DNA of 64,000 bases from Pirellulales bacterium (GCA_016931995.1 JAFGDS010000008.1:20221-84220); one strand, 5' to 3'. Positions 9,801 through 19,081 are shown, counted from the stretch's first letter. Numbers and translations: made by a program. The notes: generated by a model not told the origin, from the sequence alone.

Positions 9801-12800
9801 CATTCCCGCTACCCCATCCGTCGTAGCTCGCGCCCGGCTCGCGCCAGGCCGTGCCCAGGTTCGCGCCCGTGTCGTTGTAGAGCCACAGGCTGCCGGTGGG
9901 CAACAGCGTATCGAGCGTCGCGCCGCCGGCGATCATGGCGGTGGGCGAGATGGCCCCGCCGGGCAGACGCGGATCGGAGCCGTCGAGCGTGTAGTAGACG
10001 GTTCCCGCGCCACCGGTGATCTCCAGCTCGAAGTCGGGTCCGATGGGACCGCTGGGCTCGCTGAACTCGGGCGCGGCGAGGTACAGGCTGTCCCACCACG
10101 CGAGCCGGTCCTCGAGCCAGTCCTTCATGAAGTCGATCTCTTCCTGATACGTGTCGGCGATGAACCAGTTTGGCCAGACGTACGTGCCCAGGATGGGCCA
10201 GCGTTGGAAATTGCGCGCGGCCGACTCGCCCAAGAGCGCCGCCAGCGTGTCGATATCGCCCAGCAGCCGCTCGTTCGAGAACAGATCTTGCCGCAGTTCG
10301 GTCCAGCGGTCGATGTAGCGCTGGACGAAGTCGGGATCCTGGAACAGCCGGCCAAAGTAGGGATACTCGCCGCTGCTGATGAGCGGATAGTAGAAGCCCT
10401 CGGCGAGCCAGCCATCGAGGTAGTTGGCGTTGCCCAGCGACAGGTTGTAGTCCCACAGCGGCCCCATCTTGAGCTTGCCGTCGCGATCCTTGTAGTAGAA
10501 GCTGCTCAAGCGGTAGCCGTCGATGTTCTTGGTCAGCTCGACCAGGATGTGGGCGTCGATGAACGAGTCGACGTCGATGTAGGCGGCGTAGCCCACCTCG
10601 GGATCGCGGTAGTTGGCCCCATACAGGGCCGTCTCGAAGGCGTTGATGTAGTTGGTCAGCCAGGCGGTCTGTTCCGCCGAGATTTCGTCCTCCTTGGGTT
10701 CCACGTAGCCGAAGACCTGCCCTCGGCTCGTGGTGAAGCCGGTGTCGCCCGGATCGAGCCGGTCCTTTTTGAAGATGTAGCCGCCGGAGATCTCCGGCTC
10801 GCTGTTTTGTCCGGCCGAGAGTTTCTCGATGTCCACCCGGTTTTCGTCGAGCTTGATCTTCTCGACGAGCACGTACACGCCCACGTAGTCGCCCGAGGTG
10901 ACCTTCCCGCCGTTCAGGTCCAGGTACATCTCGCAGAGCACGGTCCGCGGGGCGTATTGGCCGATGCGGTTCGACCACATGTAGGACAAGACGTTGCGGA
11001 TCAACGACTTGTCGGAGTACGGACCGTAGAGCACCCAGTCGGACTCCTCGGGCAGCCCCAAGAGCGAGGCGGCCATGTCGTCGCGCTCCTCGTCCCAGAG
11101 TTCAAACGCGTATTGTTTCTTGGGGAAGCTGGTCGAGCTGGACCCGCGGATCTTGAGGCCGGCCTGGCCGGAGAAGTCGGCCGCGGAGGAAAGCCACGCT
11201 CGGCCGTCCGCGCCCACTTCCATGAAGGCCGAGGCCGTCAGGGTCAGCGAGTTTTCATTCACTCCCTGGCCAAAGGTGCTGACGACCACCAGGGGGATAT
11301 TCGAGTTGAACTGGGCCACGGACGTGTCCAGCGCGAAGTACGTGTGGCTCACCACGATGCCGGGCGACTGACCCGGCACGATCACCCGCGCGCGGACCAT
11401 GGTCGTCGTCGTGATCGAGATCGGACCGGTGTACAGGGTCGAGGTCTCGGTGGGCACGGTGCGGTCGAACGTGTAGCGGATTTCCGCGCCAGGTATGTCG
11501 GTATGAAGCGTGAGGGCGAACGAGGTCGTGAACGTGCCGCCCAGGCGCGAGAACGTCAGGTCGTCCCCAAGGCTCAGCGAACCCACTCCGTTGGGATCGC
11601 CGGGCGTGGGCTCGGAAAAGTACCGGTAGCCCGTGGCCGCCGGGTCGCCGTACAACTGCGCCTCGATAAGGAACGTCGGATCCCCGTCGGCAACGTTGAG
11701 CCCCTGGATCGCCAGGACGTTCTTTCCCTCCAGGAGCAGCGACCGGAAGGCCGTCACGTCGATCACCGAGAATTCAACCGACTCGGCCGCGGAACGGCCG
11801 GCCGTCGCCGTCGAGTTCCACGCGAGAGTCTCGGGAGCGTTCGCCGAGGCGATGACCTGCCCGTTCAGAAACGCCACGAATCCGTCGTTGTACCGCAGCC
11901 GCAGCGAAAGCGCGTCGATCAGCGACGGGTCGTCGAGCTGAAACGTATAGCGGGTCCAGAGCGAGGCGTTCTGGTCGCGCATGTCCGGGCCGACGTCCGT
12001 CTGGATGCAGATGTCCAGGCCGTCCGTGTAGCTGGAGAATCCGATCGTGGCCTCTTCCAAGAAAGGTCGCACCAGGCCGATGTTGTTCGACCCCTTGCTG
12101 CTGGTCGAACGCCACCGGAAGTCGGCGGCGGTGTTCGTGTCGGCCTGGCCGTATCGCTGCAACGACGTGATGGTTCCGCCCGTGTCGACCGCTGGACCGA
12201 TCCACGCTCCGCCGGCGGTGATGTGAAAGCCTTCAATCGTGACGTCGAACGAGGCGAGTTCCGCTTCGGTGTAGTTCCAGGCGGCGAAATCGACCACGTG
12301 GCCCTCGTCGTCGAGGATCATGGCCCAACCCGGTCCGTCCTGTTGCCACCAAAGGTTGCCGCCGATGTAGTATTCGTCGGTGGGATCCGCGTCGTCGCGC
12401 CAGAGGACCGCGCCGGCCGCGATGGAGTCGGGCAGATACCACCGCAGCGCATGCACGTCGTTGATGTGCGTGCGGTAATCCGCATTGACGACGACCATCC
12501 AGCCGGACGTGTCCACCTCTTGACTCGAGACGTTCTGGATCTCCAGATAATCGATCGAGCCCATGCCCATCTCGGCGATCCGCACCGACGTGGGCTGTTT
12601 GCCGGACCAGTTGACGTCGCCGAAGGTGGTGGCGGTCCAGCCCGTGCCCAGCGTGGCGTCCGAGGAACTGGGCACCCACCAGACCGGCTCTGTCTCGTCG
12701 TCGACCATCGTGACGCGACCGGGTATTCCGTACGACACGTCGCTCACCTGCGGCGGGAAACTCGGGTCGTAGTCGAACGCCACGGTCACGCCGCCCGCCC

Positions 12801-13239
12801 CGTCCGGCTTCACCAGCGCCAGATACTCGCCTTCGTCGCCGTCGAGCTTGAAGTTCGTATGGAGCGGGGCGCTCGGGTCGCGCCGGTCCTTGTCCGACGC
12901 GAACACGACCATATACTCGTTGGCGTCCAACGTGATGGACGGAAACGCCCATTTCCGCAGATCGCCGTCATTGTCGGTCAGGTACCAGCCGGTCAGATCG
13001 ACCGCCTCGTTGGTGGGATTGAAGATCTCGATCCAGTCGCGGTACTCGCCGTCGTCGTCCCGCAGCGTCGAATCGTTGACCGCCATCAACTCCGTGATCC
13101 ACAGCGGACCGGCGTCCAACAACCAGCGGGTCTCCAACGGCTCGTGAATCAGCCGCCGACGTCCAAGCGGACCGCGGCAACGGGACTTGGAATAGCGGCG
13201 GCTCCGGACGTCAGACGCCTTTCGGAATAGACGCGGCAC
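6805..13239 (-). CDS. Giant CotH-kinase / lamin-tail surface protein
   Basis: A 2144-residue protein. The GTG at 13239 is chosen because AAGGAGGTAGCC precedes it directly and the upstream frame overlaps other genes. Residues 35-42 (LETRWLLD) resemble the planctomycete LEPR-XLL surface-protein motif. Domains in order: lamin-tail domains near 46-165 and 217-325; a galactose-binding-like sandwich near 398-530; a chitobiase C-terminal-like domain near 567-636; a CotH kinase-like domain near 640-1055 with GLKIRGSSS and PLWDYNLSLG; a second chitobiase-like domain interrupted by another sandwich near 1060-1310; three more lamin-tail domains near 1313-1396, 1483-1553 and 1630-1700; a dockerin-like DVNRDRVVDATD near 1988. 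It ends in an Ala/Ser/Asp-rich tail and a basic C-terminus. CotH proteins phosphorylate proteins outside or on the cell; the target here is unknown. Confidence 0.88.
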   Translation of the reverse strand: MPRLFRKASDVRSRRYSKSRCRGPLGRRRLIHEPLETRWLLDAGPLWITELMAVNDSTLRDDDGEYRDWIEIFNPTNEAVDLTGWYLTDNDGDLRKWAFPSITLDANEYMVVFASDKDRRDPSAPLHTNFKLDGDEGEYLALVKPDGAGGVTVAFDYDPSFPPQVSDVSYGIPGRVTMVDDETEPVWWVPSSSDATLGTGWTATTFGDVNWSGKQPTSVRIAEMGMGSIDYLEIQNVSSQEVDTSGWMVVVNADYRTHINDVHALRWYLPDSIAAGAVLWRDDADPTDEYYIGGNLWWQQDGPGWAMILDDEGHVVDFAAWNYTEAELASFDVTIEGFHITAGGAWIGPAVDTGGTITSLQRYGQADTNTAADFRWRSTSSKGSNNIGLVRPFLEEATIGFSSYTDGLDICIQTDVGPDMRDQNASLWTRYTFQLDDPSLIDALSLRLRYNDGFVAFLNGQVIASANAPETLAWNSTATAGRSAAESVEFSVIDVTAFRSLLLEGKNVLAIQGLNVADGDPTFLIEAQLYGDPAATGYRYFSEPTPGDPNGVGSLSLGDDLTFSRLGGTFTTSFALTLHTDIPGAEIRYTFDRTVPTETSTLYTGPISITTTTMVRARVIVPGQSPGIVVSHTYFALDTSVAQFNSNIPLVVVSTFGQGVNENSLTLTASAFMEVGADGRAWLSSAADFSGQAGLKIRGSSSTSFPKKQYAFELWDEERDDMAASLLGLPEESDWVLYGPYSDKSLIRNVLSYMWSNRIGQYAPRTVLCEMYLDLNGGKVTSGDYVGVYVLVEKIKLDENRVDIEKLSAGQNSEPEISGGYIFKKDRLDPGDTGFTTSRGQVFGYVEPKEDEISAEQTAWLTNYINAFETALYGANYRDPEVGYAAYIDVDSFIDAHILVELTKNIDGYRLSSFYYKDRDGKLKMGPLWDYNLSLGNANYLDGWLAEGFYYPLISSGEYPYFGRLFQDPDFVQRYIDRWTELRQDLFSNERLLGDIDTLAALLGESAARNFQRWPILGTYVWPNWFIADTYQEEIDFMKDWLEDRLAWWDSLYLAAPEFSEPSGPIGPDFELEITGGAGTVYYTLDGSDPRLPGGAISPTAMIAGGATLDTLLPTGSLWLYNDTGANLGTAWREPGASYDGWGSGNAELGYGDGDETTIVSYGPNPSQKYWTTYFVTTFQVDDASLYSSLSLDLIYDDGAVVYINGQEVVRANMPAGTITYTTPASSAVSGAAEYTYTTFALNVGVLQNGVNLIAVEVHQRTANSTDLSFNLGLSAGRVETIGGFEESTMVKARSYSGGSWSGLTKGVYLIESKLRVSELMINPPAPTPAERLEGYDENDLFEFIELTNTGDTPIDLSRLLLVDGVTFDFSAGSVSTLNPGEYAVVVRDIEAFQFRYPDVPTSAIAGVFTGALNNAGERVAIEANIGIPILDLEYDDTGDWPWRAEGRGSSLELIDPGASSSDPNNWIASNVWGGTPGAAPTPLVRDVVVNEILANPATGGVDKIELVNTADYAVDISGWYLSDSSNSFHKFPIPAGTILAPGDCVVFDATQFNASGGVDPDDFGLSSLGEQVWLMEADSQGRLGRFGDVVEFGATDVGQSLGRRPNGTGAMQPMTEQTFGGPNSAVAIGPILITEIQYHPAGGADAAKWEYIELFNTTDDEVDLTGWRIRGGVDFDFAADTVIPAGGILVLTRIDPTNSSDYVGFHTFYNPGVAVTMAGPFEGVLDNGGESVRLLRPGTPSPEEPDTTPYFLVDQASYDDESPWPTEPDGGGATLHRATFRASGMDESGWTVATPSPGVVSMTTSLLGRHLFYDGSGLDDPAVPRTDDLAIAAGKVPLATGQQASYENYSNFSGGITGIMIDVGNLPDDAVPSAADFVFRVGNEDDTSVWTAAPAPQSVALRRGEGDSGADRIVVTWPEGAIRNTWLQVTVLGAGLGLGEDSVFYWGNAPGETGDSATHALVNATDLVALRGHYTGSLEYVAIASPHDVNRDRVVDATDFVLTRTNVTSPLTALKLITPMVPPDAACPPASVEQASGEEPTPLVAQPAPPAPPATAAAPAASDASSAASNAASVASDAASASAAVDATPAAAVSRRMGPAPERDEALRRMALAHVAAESAPRRLRPVFLHRAIVDRLLIAMDL
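6965..7110 (-). repeat. Ala/Ser/Asp low-complexity tail repeats of the CotH protein
   Basis: The 3' part of the CotH gene has degenerate short in-frame repeats of Ala, Ser and Asp codons (gcg, gcc, tcc, gac) encoding stretches such as SDASSAASNAAS. This is typical of replication-slippage-prone linker DNA. Confidence 0.6.
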
Positions 13240-13241
13240 GG

Positions 13242-13334
13242 CTACCTCCTTCTCTTCCGCAATCCCGCTCCCCCCGCGAGACCGCACCACCCGCCAATAC
13301 GGCAAACTCGACACAACCCGGCACCACTCTCCAT
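13242..13334 (-). CDS. Candidate 30-codon leader reading frame before the CotH gene
   Basis: An ATG at 13334 is preceded by AAGGAGGTGTCACC, an optimal ribosome site. The frame runs 30 codons, begins MESGAGLCRVC, and ends in basic residues LRKRRR. Its last two Arg codons and TAG stop coincide with the AAGGAGGTAG ribosome site of the giant CotH gene, so translating ribosomes would terminate on that site. This suggests translational coupling or a leader peptide. It contains three Cys and no signal peptide. Nothing shows that the peptide is made; chance is possible, since ribosome-site-like purine runs also create Arg codons. Confidence 0.4.
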   Translation of the reverse strand: MESGAGLCRVCRIGGWCGLAGGAGLRKRRR

Positions 13335-13487
13335 GGTGACACCTCCTTACAACCATGTCAAGCTTCTTCGGGGGGCACGGCAGTATCCCCAAGCGAGGAT
13401 GGACGTTTCCCCAACGGCGGGAAAAGCCGCGCCCCGCCACGACTCTCCGACGGCCCAGCCAGCCGGGGAGGCGGCCCCGCGGCCGAT

Positions 13488-14933
13488 TCAGGGCGGAACC
13501 AGCCGGTCCGCTGCCCGCCCGGCCTCCTCGGCCCACGCGGCGCCGTACTGGGTTAGCCGCCGGCGGGCAGCCGCCGGATCGGTCCGGAAGAGCTGCGCGA
13601 CCTCGGCCTCGAACTCCCTCTGCCCGGACAGGGCGCGATCCTCCAGGGCTGCCCAAACCGACCGGACCGCGCCGATCCGCCCCGCGTAGTCGGCGTGAAC
13701 CCAATCCACCACCCGCCGGAACCGCCACCAGGCCAGCGATCCGTCCGGCTCGAACGTCTCCTGGACCGGGTGAAGCTGGGCGTCGACCGATTGCCACTCG
13801 GCCAGGTTTTGCGGCCGGCGATACGCCGCCGGCACGTCGTCCACGCCCAGGTACCACGGAATCATCACGCCGCGGGACGGCTCGCACGAGACGCGCCACC
13901 AGACGCAGCCGATCTCCCGCGGCGGCTCGCGGCGCAACTGGAAGATGCTGGCCTCGAGCGTCGTGTCCGAGCTGATCGGCCGGGGCCCTGGGCCCTCGCG
14001 AGCCCGCAGCACGGCGGCCAGGGCCGCCACCGAAAGCTTCTCGCGCGGCCGGACGGCAAACGGCACGGGCCGACCCGCCGGCCACGCGACCGGCGCGCCC
14101 GTAAGCAGACAAAAAGCCGTCCACCGCCGCGGGTCGGGCTCATCCTCGGGCGGCTCCCGATACGCCAGGCCAAAGTCGAACGGCCGGCCGGCGGCGGGAT
14201 CGTACCAGCCCCGGGCGATCGCGTAATCCACTAGATCGGGCGAACCAAGGAAATTCCGCGCGTCTTTCAGGTCCATCTGGCCGATGATGTGCACGTTCGG
14301 CAGGATCACGACGGCGTCGTCGGGCACCCGCTGGGCGGCCCAGCGACGCCCGCGAACCGTCGAGAAGAGCCACGCTTCATTCGGGTCGGCGATCGTGTAC
14401 GTCCGGCCGGTGTCGACGTAGCCGAACCGCTCGACGAGCCGCCCGGCCAGCTCGACGCCCTCGCGCGCGGTCCTTGCCCGTTGGGCCACCAGCCGCCGGA
14501 GCCACAGCCCGATGCCGCCGTCGCGTATCTCGCCCCGCGCCGCCAGCGCGTCGTGGTCGTCCTCCCGCGTGGGACACCGGTTGCTCACCACGCAGACGCC
14601 GTGCTCGTTGAGATAGCTGTCGGAAAACTCCTCGGCGGGGCACTGCGACCAAAGGTATGCCGCCGTCTCCGACGCCTGCGGAACCGTCCCGCCGCGGATC
14701 AGTGAAACCGCGGCGCCCGACGCGAAGCGTTGTCGCGGCACGCGGCCAAAGTTCAGGATCCGAACGCCGCGGTCCTGCTCGTTGTGGCCCACCAACACGG
14801 ACCCGTCCTCCGTGGCGTCGCGGCCGGCGATCACCGCGAAACACGCCAAGGCCGTCGACCCCCGAGGATCGTCGCTCGACGAAATCATCAACAGAAACAG
14901 CGCGGCACAAAGCAAGCATCGGGGCATGGGCAT
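13488..14933 (-). CDS. Secreted C69-family peptidase (dipeptidase/secernin-like)
   Basis: Starting at ATG 14933, this gives 481 residues. A signal peptide (about 1-30) ends in STALA, directly followed by Cys31. In C69 peptidases, which are N-terminal-nucleophile hydrolases, the exposed Cys becomes the catalytic residue; here it is followed by the typical strand FAVIAGRDATEDGSVLVGHN. Later family-like segments are EHGVCVVSNRC and a DPNEAWLF turn. Family members cleave dipeptides or short peptides; this one would act outside the cytoplasm. It lies just downstream of trpC and upstream of the CotH gene on the same strand. No strong ribosome site is visible. Confidence 0.8.
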   Translation of the reverse strand: MPMPRCLLCAALFLLMISSSDDPRGSTALACFAVIAGRDATEDGSVLVGHNEQDRGVRILNFGRVPRQRFASGAAVSLIRGGTVPQASETAAYLWSQCPAEEFSDSYLNEHGVCVVSNRCPTREDDHDALAARGEIRDGGIGLWLRRLVAQRARTAREGVELAGRLVERFGYVDTGRTYTIADPNEAWLFSTVRGRRWAAQRVPDDAVVILPNVHIIGQMDLKDARNFLGSPDLVDYAIARGWYDPAAGRPFDFGLAYREPPEDEPDPRRWTAFCLLTGAPVAWPAGRPVPFAVRPREKLSVAALAAVLRAREGPGPRPISSDTTLEASIFQLRREPPREIGCVWWRVSCEPSRGVMIPWYLGVDDVPAAYRRPQNLAEWQSVDAQLHPVQETFEPDGSLAWWRFRRVVDWVHADYAGRIGAVRSVWAALEDRALSGQREFEAEVAQLFRTDPAAARRRLTQYGAAWAEEAGRAADRLVPP

Positions 14934-15052
14934 GGTGGCGTTCTCGGAGGGAAGGAGGCGGGAGACGGCAAGCGGCGGCGGGATCGTTCTCCACCGGATG
15001 GTCGCGGCGCACCGGGCCGGCCGCTCGCAATCCCGCATCCGCGCGAGGCCGC

Positions 15053-15841
15053 CTACCGCCTACTACCTAGCAGATCGTCCACGGCGGCGCCAAGGTCCCC
15101 CGCCGCCATGAGGCTCTCGCCGACGAGCATCGCGGCCACGCCGGCACCTTCCAGCCGGACCGCGTCCGCCCGGCGGCGGATGCCGCTCTCGCTCACGACG
15201 AGCCGATCGGGCGGGATCCGCTCGCGCAGGCGGATCGTGTGCCCGAGGTCCGTCGCGAACGTCCGCAAGTCGCGGTTGTTGATCCCGACGAGCCGCGCGC
15301 CGCAGGCGACGACGCGATCGACGTTCTCGGCCTCGTGCAGCTCCACCAGCGGCGTCATGCCCAGCTCCACCACCGCGTCGTGCAGCGCGACGAGGCTCGC
15401 GTCGTCCAGGCATTCGGCGATGAGGAGCACGGCGTCGGCCCCCGCCACCCGGGCTTGAACCACCTGGTACGGGTCCAGGATGAAGTCCTTGCGCAAGACC
15501 GGCAGGTTCACCGTCCGGTGGATCGCGCACAGCGCGCTCAGGCTGCCCTGGAAATACGTGGCGTCGGTCAACACGCTCAAACAGGCGGCACCGTGCCGTT
15601 GATACGTCGCGGCGATCTCCAGCGGGTCGAAGTCCTCGCGGATGACGCCCCGCGAAGGGCTGGCCTTCTTCACCTCGGCGATGAGCCGGATGGGCCCTCC
15701 GCCGGACAGCGCCCCGAGGAAGTCGCGCGCCGGCGGCGCGTCCGCCAGACGCTCCCTCATCGCTTCGATTGGCGCGGCGGCCTTGGCCTCGGCGATCTCC
15801 ACCCGCTTTGTCGCGACGATCTCGTCAAGAATGTTTCGCAT
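15053..15841 (-). CDS. trpC: Indole-3-glycerol phosphate synthase
   Basis: A 262-residue cytoplasmic TIM-barrel enzyme. It converts carboxyphenylaminodeoxyribulose phosphate to indole-3-glycerol phosphate, the fourth step of tryptophan synthesis. The N-terminus MRNILDEIVATKRVEIAEAK, the catalytic-Lys strand IAEVKKASPSRG, the strand PVLRKDFILDPYQV, VGINNRDLRTF and the phosphate-binding VVSESGI segment are all in place. The ATG at 15841 fits the usual family start; a longer in-frame upstream extension has no family support. No other trp gene lies in the window, so it is unlinked from the rest of the pathway here. Confidence 0.96.
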   Translation of the reverse strand: MRNILDEIVATKRVEIAEAKAAAPIEAMRERLADAPPARDFLGALSGGGPIRLIAEVKKASPSRGVIREDFDPLEIAATYQRHGAACLSVLTDATYFQGSLSALCAIHRTVNLPVLRKDFILDPYQVVQARVAGADAVLLIAECLDDASLVALHDAVVELGMTPLVELHEAENVDRVVACGARLVGINNRDLRTFATDLGHTIRLRERIPPDRLVVSESGIRRRADAVRLEGAGVAAMLVGESLMAAGDLGAAVDDLLGSRR

Positions 15842-15879
15842 CACATCAAGCCGCTTGGAGGTCCCCTTTTCTCTAGCCT

Positions 15880-16035
15880 GTGGTCGCGAATCAAAATACC
15901 GTCCTCCTTTTTTCACCAGCCCCTTCAGGGGCGATGGGTTGATTCCGAGATGATTTCGTCCCCTGAAGGGGACTTCAAACAAAAGAGCTCTATCAAGGCC
16001 CCTTCGATCCGCAGGCGTAAACGCCTGGGCTAGAG
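15880..16035. repeat. Intergenic hairpins upstream of trpC
   Basis: This stretch holds several short inverted repeats: CCCTTCAGGGG, GTCCCCTGAAGGGGAC, and CAGGCGTAAACGCCTG (a perfect 6-bp stem). They look like fragments of dispersed intergenic repeats rather than a defined regulator. Confidence 0.5.
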
Positions 16036-16121
16036 AAAAGGCATGTGACTTAGCCGGCTAAGATCATGCCTACCGTTTCCACTGAAGTCCTCGACACTAA
16101 ACAAGAATTTCCGTCAGTAGC

Positions 16122-16712
16122 TTAGCTCACCGGCGAGGAAAACGTCTCCCGCGCCAGACGCCGGGCTTCATCGAGCCAGGCGCGGCGCTGGTCCGGCGTG
16201 CTGAGAACCATCGACTCGAAGTTCCGCCGGCGGAAGTCCGTCAGTCCGCAGAAGCCAAAAACGCAATTCTTCCACAAGTTCTCCAACGGGTCGCCGTAGA
16301 GCGCAAGCTCCATGTCGCGGGGCGTGTTCGACGTGGTGATCACCAGGGCCTTCTTGCCGGCCAGTTGGCCCTCGACCTTGCCCCCGGCGCCAAACCGGTA
16401 CACCGGCCCCTTGCGGAACACGCGATCGATCCAGCCCTTGAGCACCGCCGGCGGCTGCGCCCACCAGTTGGGATGGACGATCACGACGCCGTCGGCCGCC
16501 AGTAGCTGCTCGATGTGCCGGCGGACGACGGGGCACGCGGGCGCGTCGGCCTGGAGTTCGTCCTCGGTCAGGACGGGATCGAACTCCTCGGCGTACAGAT
16601 CGTGGAAGACCACGTCGTGTCCGCCGGAGCGGAGCTCCTCGACGATCGCGCCGACGACGGCGTGGCAGAAGCTGCCGGGATGTTGGTGGCCGATTACGGC
16701 GAGGATGTTCAT
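16122..16712 (-). CDS. NAD(P)H-dependent flavin oxidoreductase (flavodoxin-like fold)
   Basis: A 196-residue protein of the NQO1/MdaB/KefF-type family. Such enzymes bind FMN or FAD and reduce quinones or related compounds with NAD(P)H in the cytoplasm. Family marks are the N-terminal strand MNILAVIGHQHPGSFCHAVV, the segment VVIVHPNWWAQPPAVLKGWIDRVF and a C-terminal GFCGLTDFRRRNF. Length is normal. It is flanked by repeat C on its upstream side. The substrate is not predictable. Confidence 0.88.
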   Translation of the reverse strand: MNILAVIGHQHPGSFCHAVVGAIVEELRSGGHDVVFHDLYAEEFDPVLTEDELQADAPACPVVRRHIEQLLAADGVVIVHPNWWAQPPAVLKGWIDRVFRKGPVYRFGAGGKVEGQLAGKKALVITTSNTPRDMELALYGDPLENLWKNCVFGFCGLTDFRRRNFESMVLSTPDQRRAWLDEARRLARETFSSPVS

Positions 16713-16763
16713 CTGTCAGAGAGCTGTTGTATCGAAGGTCGATCCCCATGCCCTGCTTGGCCC

Positions 16764-16835
16764 GTCAGCCTGAGCGAAGCGAAGGATCTCAACGTGATGA
16801 TGGCCAACGAGATCCTTCGCTTCGCTTGGGCTGAC
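16764..16835. repeat. Inverted repeat, family C, copy 1
   Basis: The arms contain CTGAGCGAAGCGAAGGATCT and GATCCTTCGCTTCGCT, bounded by GTCAG and CTGAC, giving a long hairpin of about 72 bases. Further copies are at 20882-20943, 44808-44879 and 61070-61133, with partial arms at 29765-29832 and 42435-42454. Confidence 0.85.
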
Positions 16836-16882
16836 GCGCGCGGTCATCACCGGGGAGCGGTGCGCAATACCCTCCACCGCTG

Positions 16883-19081
16883 CTACCGGAAATCCATCTG
16901 GCAGCTCAGCCCGCCGGCGGCCGGAAGGTAGCCGTTGCGGACGTAGTCGGCCACCATGCGGTCGGCGCTGAACCGCCACGCGAGCGAGCTGATCGAGTTC
17001 ATCATCCGCTTGATCCAGTGCTGGGGCAAGCCGTCGATGTCCCGGTCGTAGTAGAGCGGGATGACCTCTTCCTCGAGCGTCCGGTAGAGATTCTCCCCGT
17101 CGCGGGCGTCGGTCACCGCCTGGTCGACGTGCCGGGCGCCGTCGCCGATGGCGAAGCCGTTGGAGCCGTCGTAGGCCTCCGCCCACCAGCCATCCAGGAT
17201 CGACAGGTTGAGCGCCCCGTTGAGCACGGCCTTTTGCCCGCTGGTGCCCGAGGCCTCCTGGGGACGCCTCGGGTTGTTCAGCCAGACGTCGACGCCCTGG
17301 ACCAGATGGCGGCACACGTTGATCTCGTAGTCCTCCACGAAGGCGATGCGCCCCGCGAAACGCGGATCGTGCCGGAGATTGGCGATCCGTTTGATGAGCT
17401 GTTTGCCAGGCTCGTCGGCGGGATGGGCTTTTCCGGCGAAGATGATCTGGAGCGGGCGCTGCGGGTGGTTCACCATCCGCGCGAGCCGATCCATGTCCGC
17501 TAGGATGAGGTCCGCCCGCTTGTACGTCGCGAACCGCCGGCCGAAGCCGATGGTCAGGACGTTCGGATCGAGCATGTTTCGGGCCGCCTCGACGTCCTCG
17601 TCGCTTTCGCCGCGACGGCGGCATTGCCGGCTCACGCGGCGGCGGACGAAGGCCAGAAGTAGGTTCTTCAGCGAGTTGTGCGTCTCCCACAACTCGCCGG
17701 GATCGGTGCCGTGGATGGCCTGCCAGACCTCGGGCTCGCCGGTGCGGCGGATCCAGTTGATGGGGAATTCCCGGTCGTAGAGCTGCTGCATCTGCCAGGC
17801 GAGCCAGCTCTTGACATGCACGCCGTTGGTGATGTGCCCGATGGGAATCTCCTCCTCGACGCGCCACGGCCACAGATGCGCCCACATCCGGCGGCTGACG
17901 TGGCCGTGCAGGCTGCTCACCGCGTTGGCCCGGCGCGACAGCTTCAGCGCCAGCACGGTCATGCAGAAGGGCTCCTGCGCGTTCTGCGGCTCGACGCGGC
18001 CCAGGCCCATCAATTGCTCGAACGAAATCCCCAGCTCGTCGCGCAACGGACCCAAATGCTCCTCGATCAGCCCGCCGTCGAAGCGGTCGTGTCCGGCGGG
18101 CACGGGCGTGTGGGTGGTGAAGACGGTCCGCCCGGCCACCTCGCGCAGGGCGTCGTCGAAGCTCATCCCGTCGTTCTTCATCCGCTCGCGGATGGCCTCG
18201 AGCGTGGCGAACGCGCTATGGCCTTCGTTGAGATGGAAAACGCCCGGCACGATCCCGAGCGCCGCCAGCGCGCGCACGCCGCCGACGCCGGCCACCAGCT
18301 CCTGGCGGATGCGCGTGCGCGTGTCGCCGCCGTAGAGCCGCGCGGTCAGCTCGCGGTCTTCCGGGCTGTTCTCCTTCACGTCGCAATCGAGTAGGTACAG
18401 GTTGACGCGGCCCACCCGCATCAGCCACACCTTCGCCTGCAACGGGCGGTTGCGCGTGGCGATGGTGATGGTGATGGGCTTGCCGTCGCGTCCGCGGGCG
18501 GGCTCCATCGGCAGGTTCTCGACCTTCGTGTCGAGGTACTCCTCCCGCTGATAGCCGTCCATGTCGAGATGCTGCTTGAAATACCCTTGGTCGTAAAACA
18601 GCCCAATCGCCACCAGAGGCACGCCCAGCCCGCTGGCGCTCTTGATGTGGTCGCCCGACAAAACGCCCAGGCCGCCGGAGTAAATGGGCACCGACTCGTG
18701 GACGCCAAACTCCAGCGAGAAATACGCCACCGGCCTGGAGCCCAGCACGCCGGCATGGGTCCTCGCCCACGTGCCCGCCTCGGTCATGTATTCCTTCAGT
18801 CGCCGATACGCGTGATTGATCCGGCTGAAAAGAACAAGCTCGGACGCACGCATCTCCAAACGCTCGGGCGTGAACTCCGACAGCAGCGCGATGGGGTTGT
18901 GGTCCAACTGCCGCCAACGGATGGGATCAAGATCCCGAAAGAGGTTAATGACCTCGGGCTGCCAGCTCCACCATAGGTTTCGGGCCAGCGCGTTGCACTT
19001 CTCGAATAGGGCCTCGGGCGAAAGACCGGACGGAGCCGGCGGCGGCGAGGCGTCGGATACCATTGTAGGCGTTTGGGTCAT
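16883..19081 (-). CDS. glgP: Alpha-glucan phosphorylase (glycogen phosphorylase)
   Basis: A 732-residue GT35 enzyme of the short type with an N-terminal DUF3417 region ([15 protein letters not shown] near 30-45). It releases glucose 1-phosphate from glycogen-like glucans in the cytoplasm. Marks include [41 protein letters not shown] and the pyridoxal-phosphate Lys segment [17 protein letters not shown] near residue 610. The ATG at 19081 is chosen; GGAG lies about 12 bases upstream, and a TTG six codons earlier is an alternative. It sits between tsaE and the flavin oxidoreductase on the same strand. Confidence 0.95.
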   Translation of the reverse strand: MTQTPTMVSDASPPPAPSGLSPEALFEKCNALARNLWWSWQPEVINLFRDLDPIRWRQLDHNPIALLSEFTPERLEMRASELVLFSRINHAYRRLKEYMTEAGTWARTHAGVLGSRPVAYFSLEFGVHESVPIYSGGLGVLSGDHIKSASGLGVPLVAIGLFYDQGYFKQHLDMDGYQREEYLDTKVENLPMEPARGRDGKPITITIATRNRPLQAKVWLMRVGRVNLYLLDCDVKENSPEDRELTARLYGGDTRTRIRQELVAGVGGVRALAALGIVPGVFHLNEGHSAFATLEAIRERMKNDGMSFDDALREVAGRTVFTTHTPVPAGHDRFDGGLIEEHLGPLRDELGISFEQLMGLGRVEPQNAQEPFCMTVLALKLSRRANAVSSLHGHVSRRMWAHLWPWRVEEEIPIGHITNGVHVKSWLAWQMQQLYDREFPINWIRRTGEPEVWQAIHGTDPGELWETHNSLKNLLLAFVRRRVSRQCRRRGESDEDVEAARNMLDPNVLTIGFGRRFATYKRADLILADMDRLARMVNHPQRPLQIIFAGKAHPADEPGKQLIKRIANLRHDPRFAGRIAFVEDYEINVCRHLVQGVDVWLNNPRRPQEASGTSGQKAVLNGALNLSILDGWWAEAYDGSNGFAIGDGARHVDQAVTDARDGENLYRTLEEEVIPLYYDRDIDGLPQHWIKRMMNSISSLAWRFSADRMVADYVRNGYLPAAGGLSCQMDFR

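Noticed and set aside
10204..13230. 1008-codon plus-strand frame opposite the CotH gene
   Set aside because: No domain likeness and a skewed composition; the minus-strand frame has clear CotH and lamin-tail motifs.
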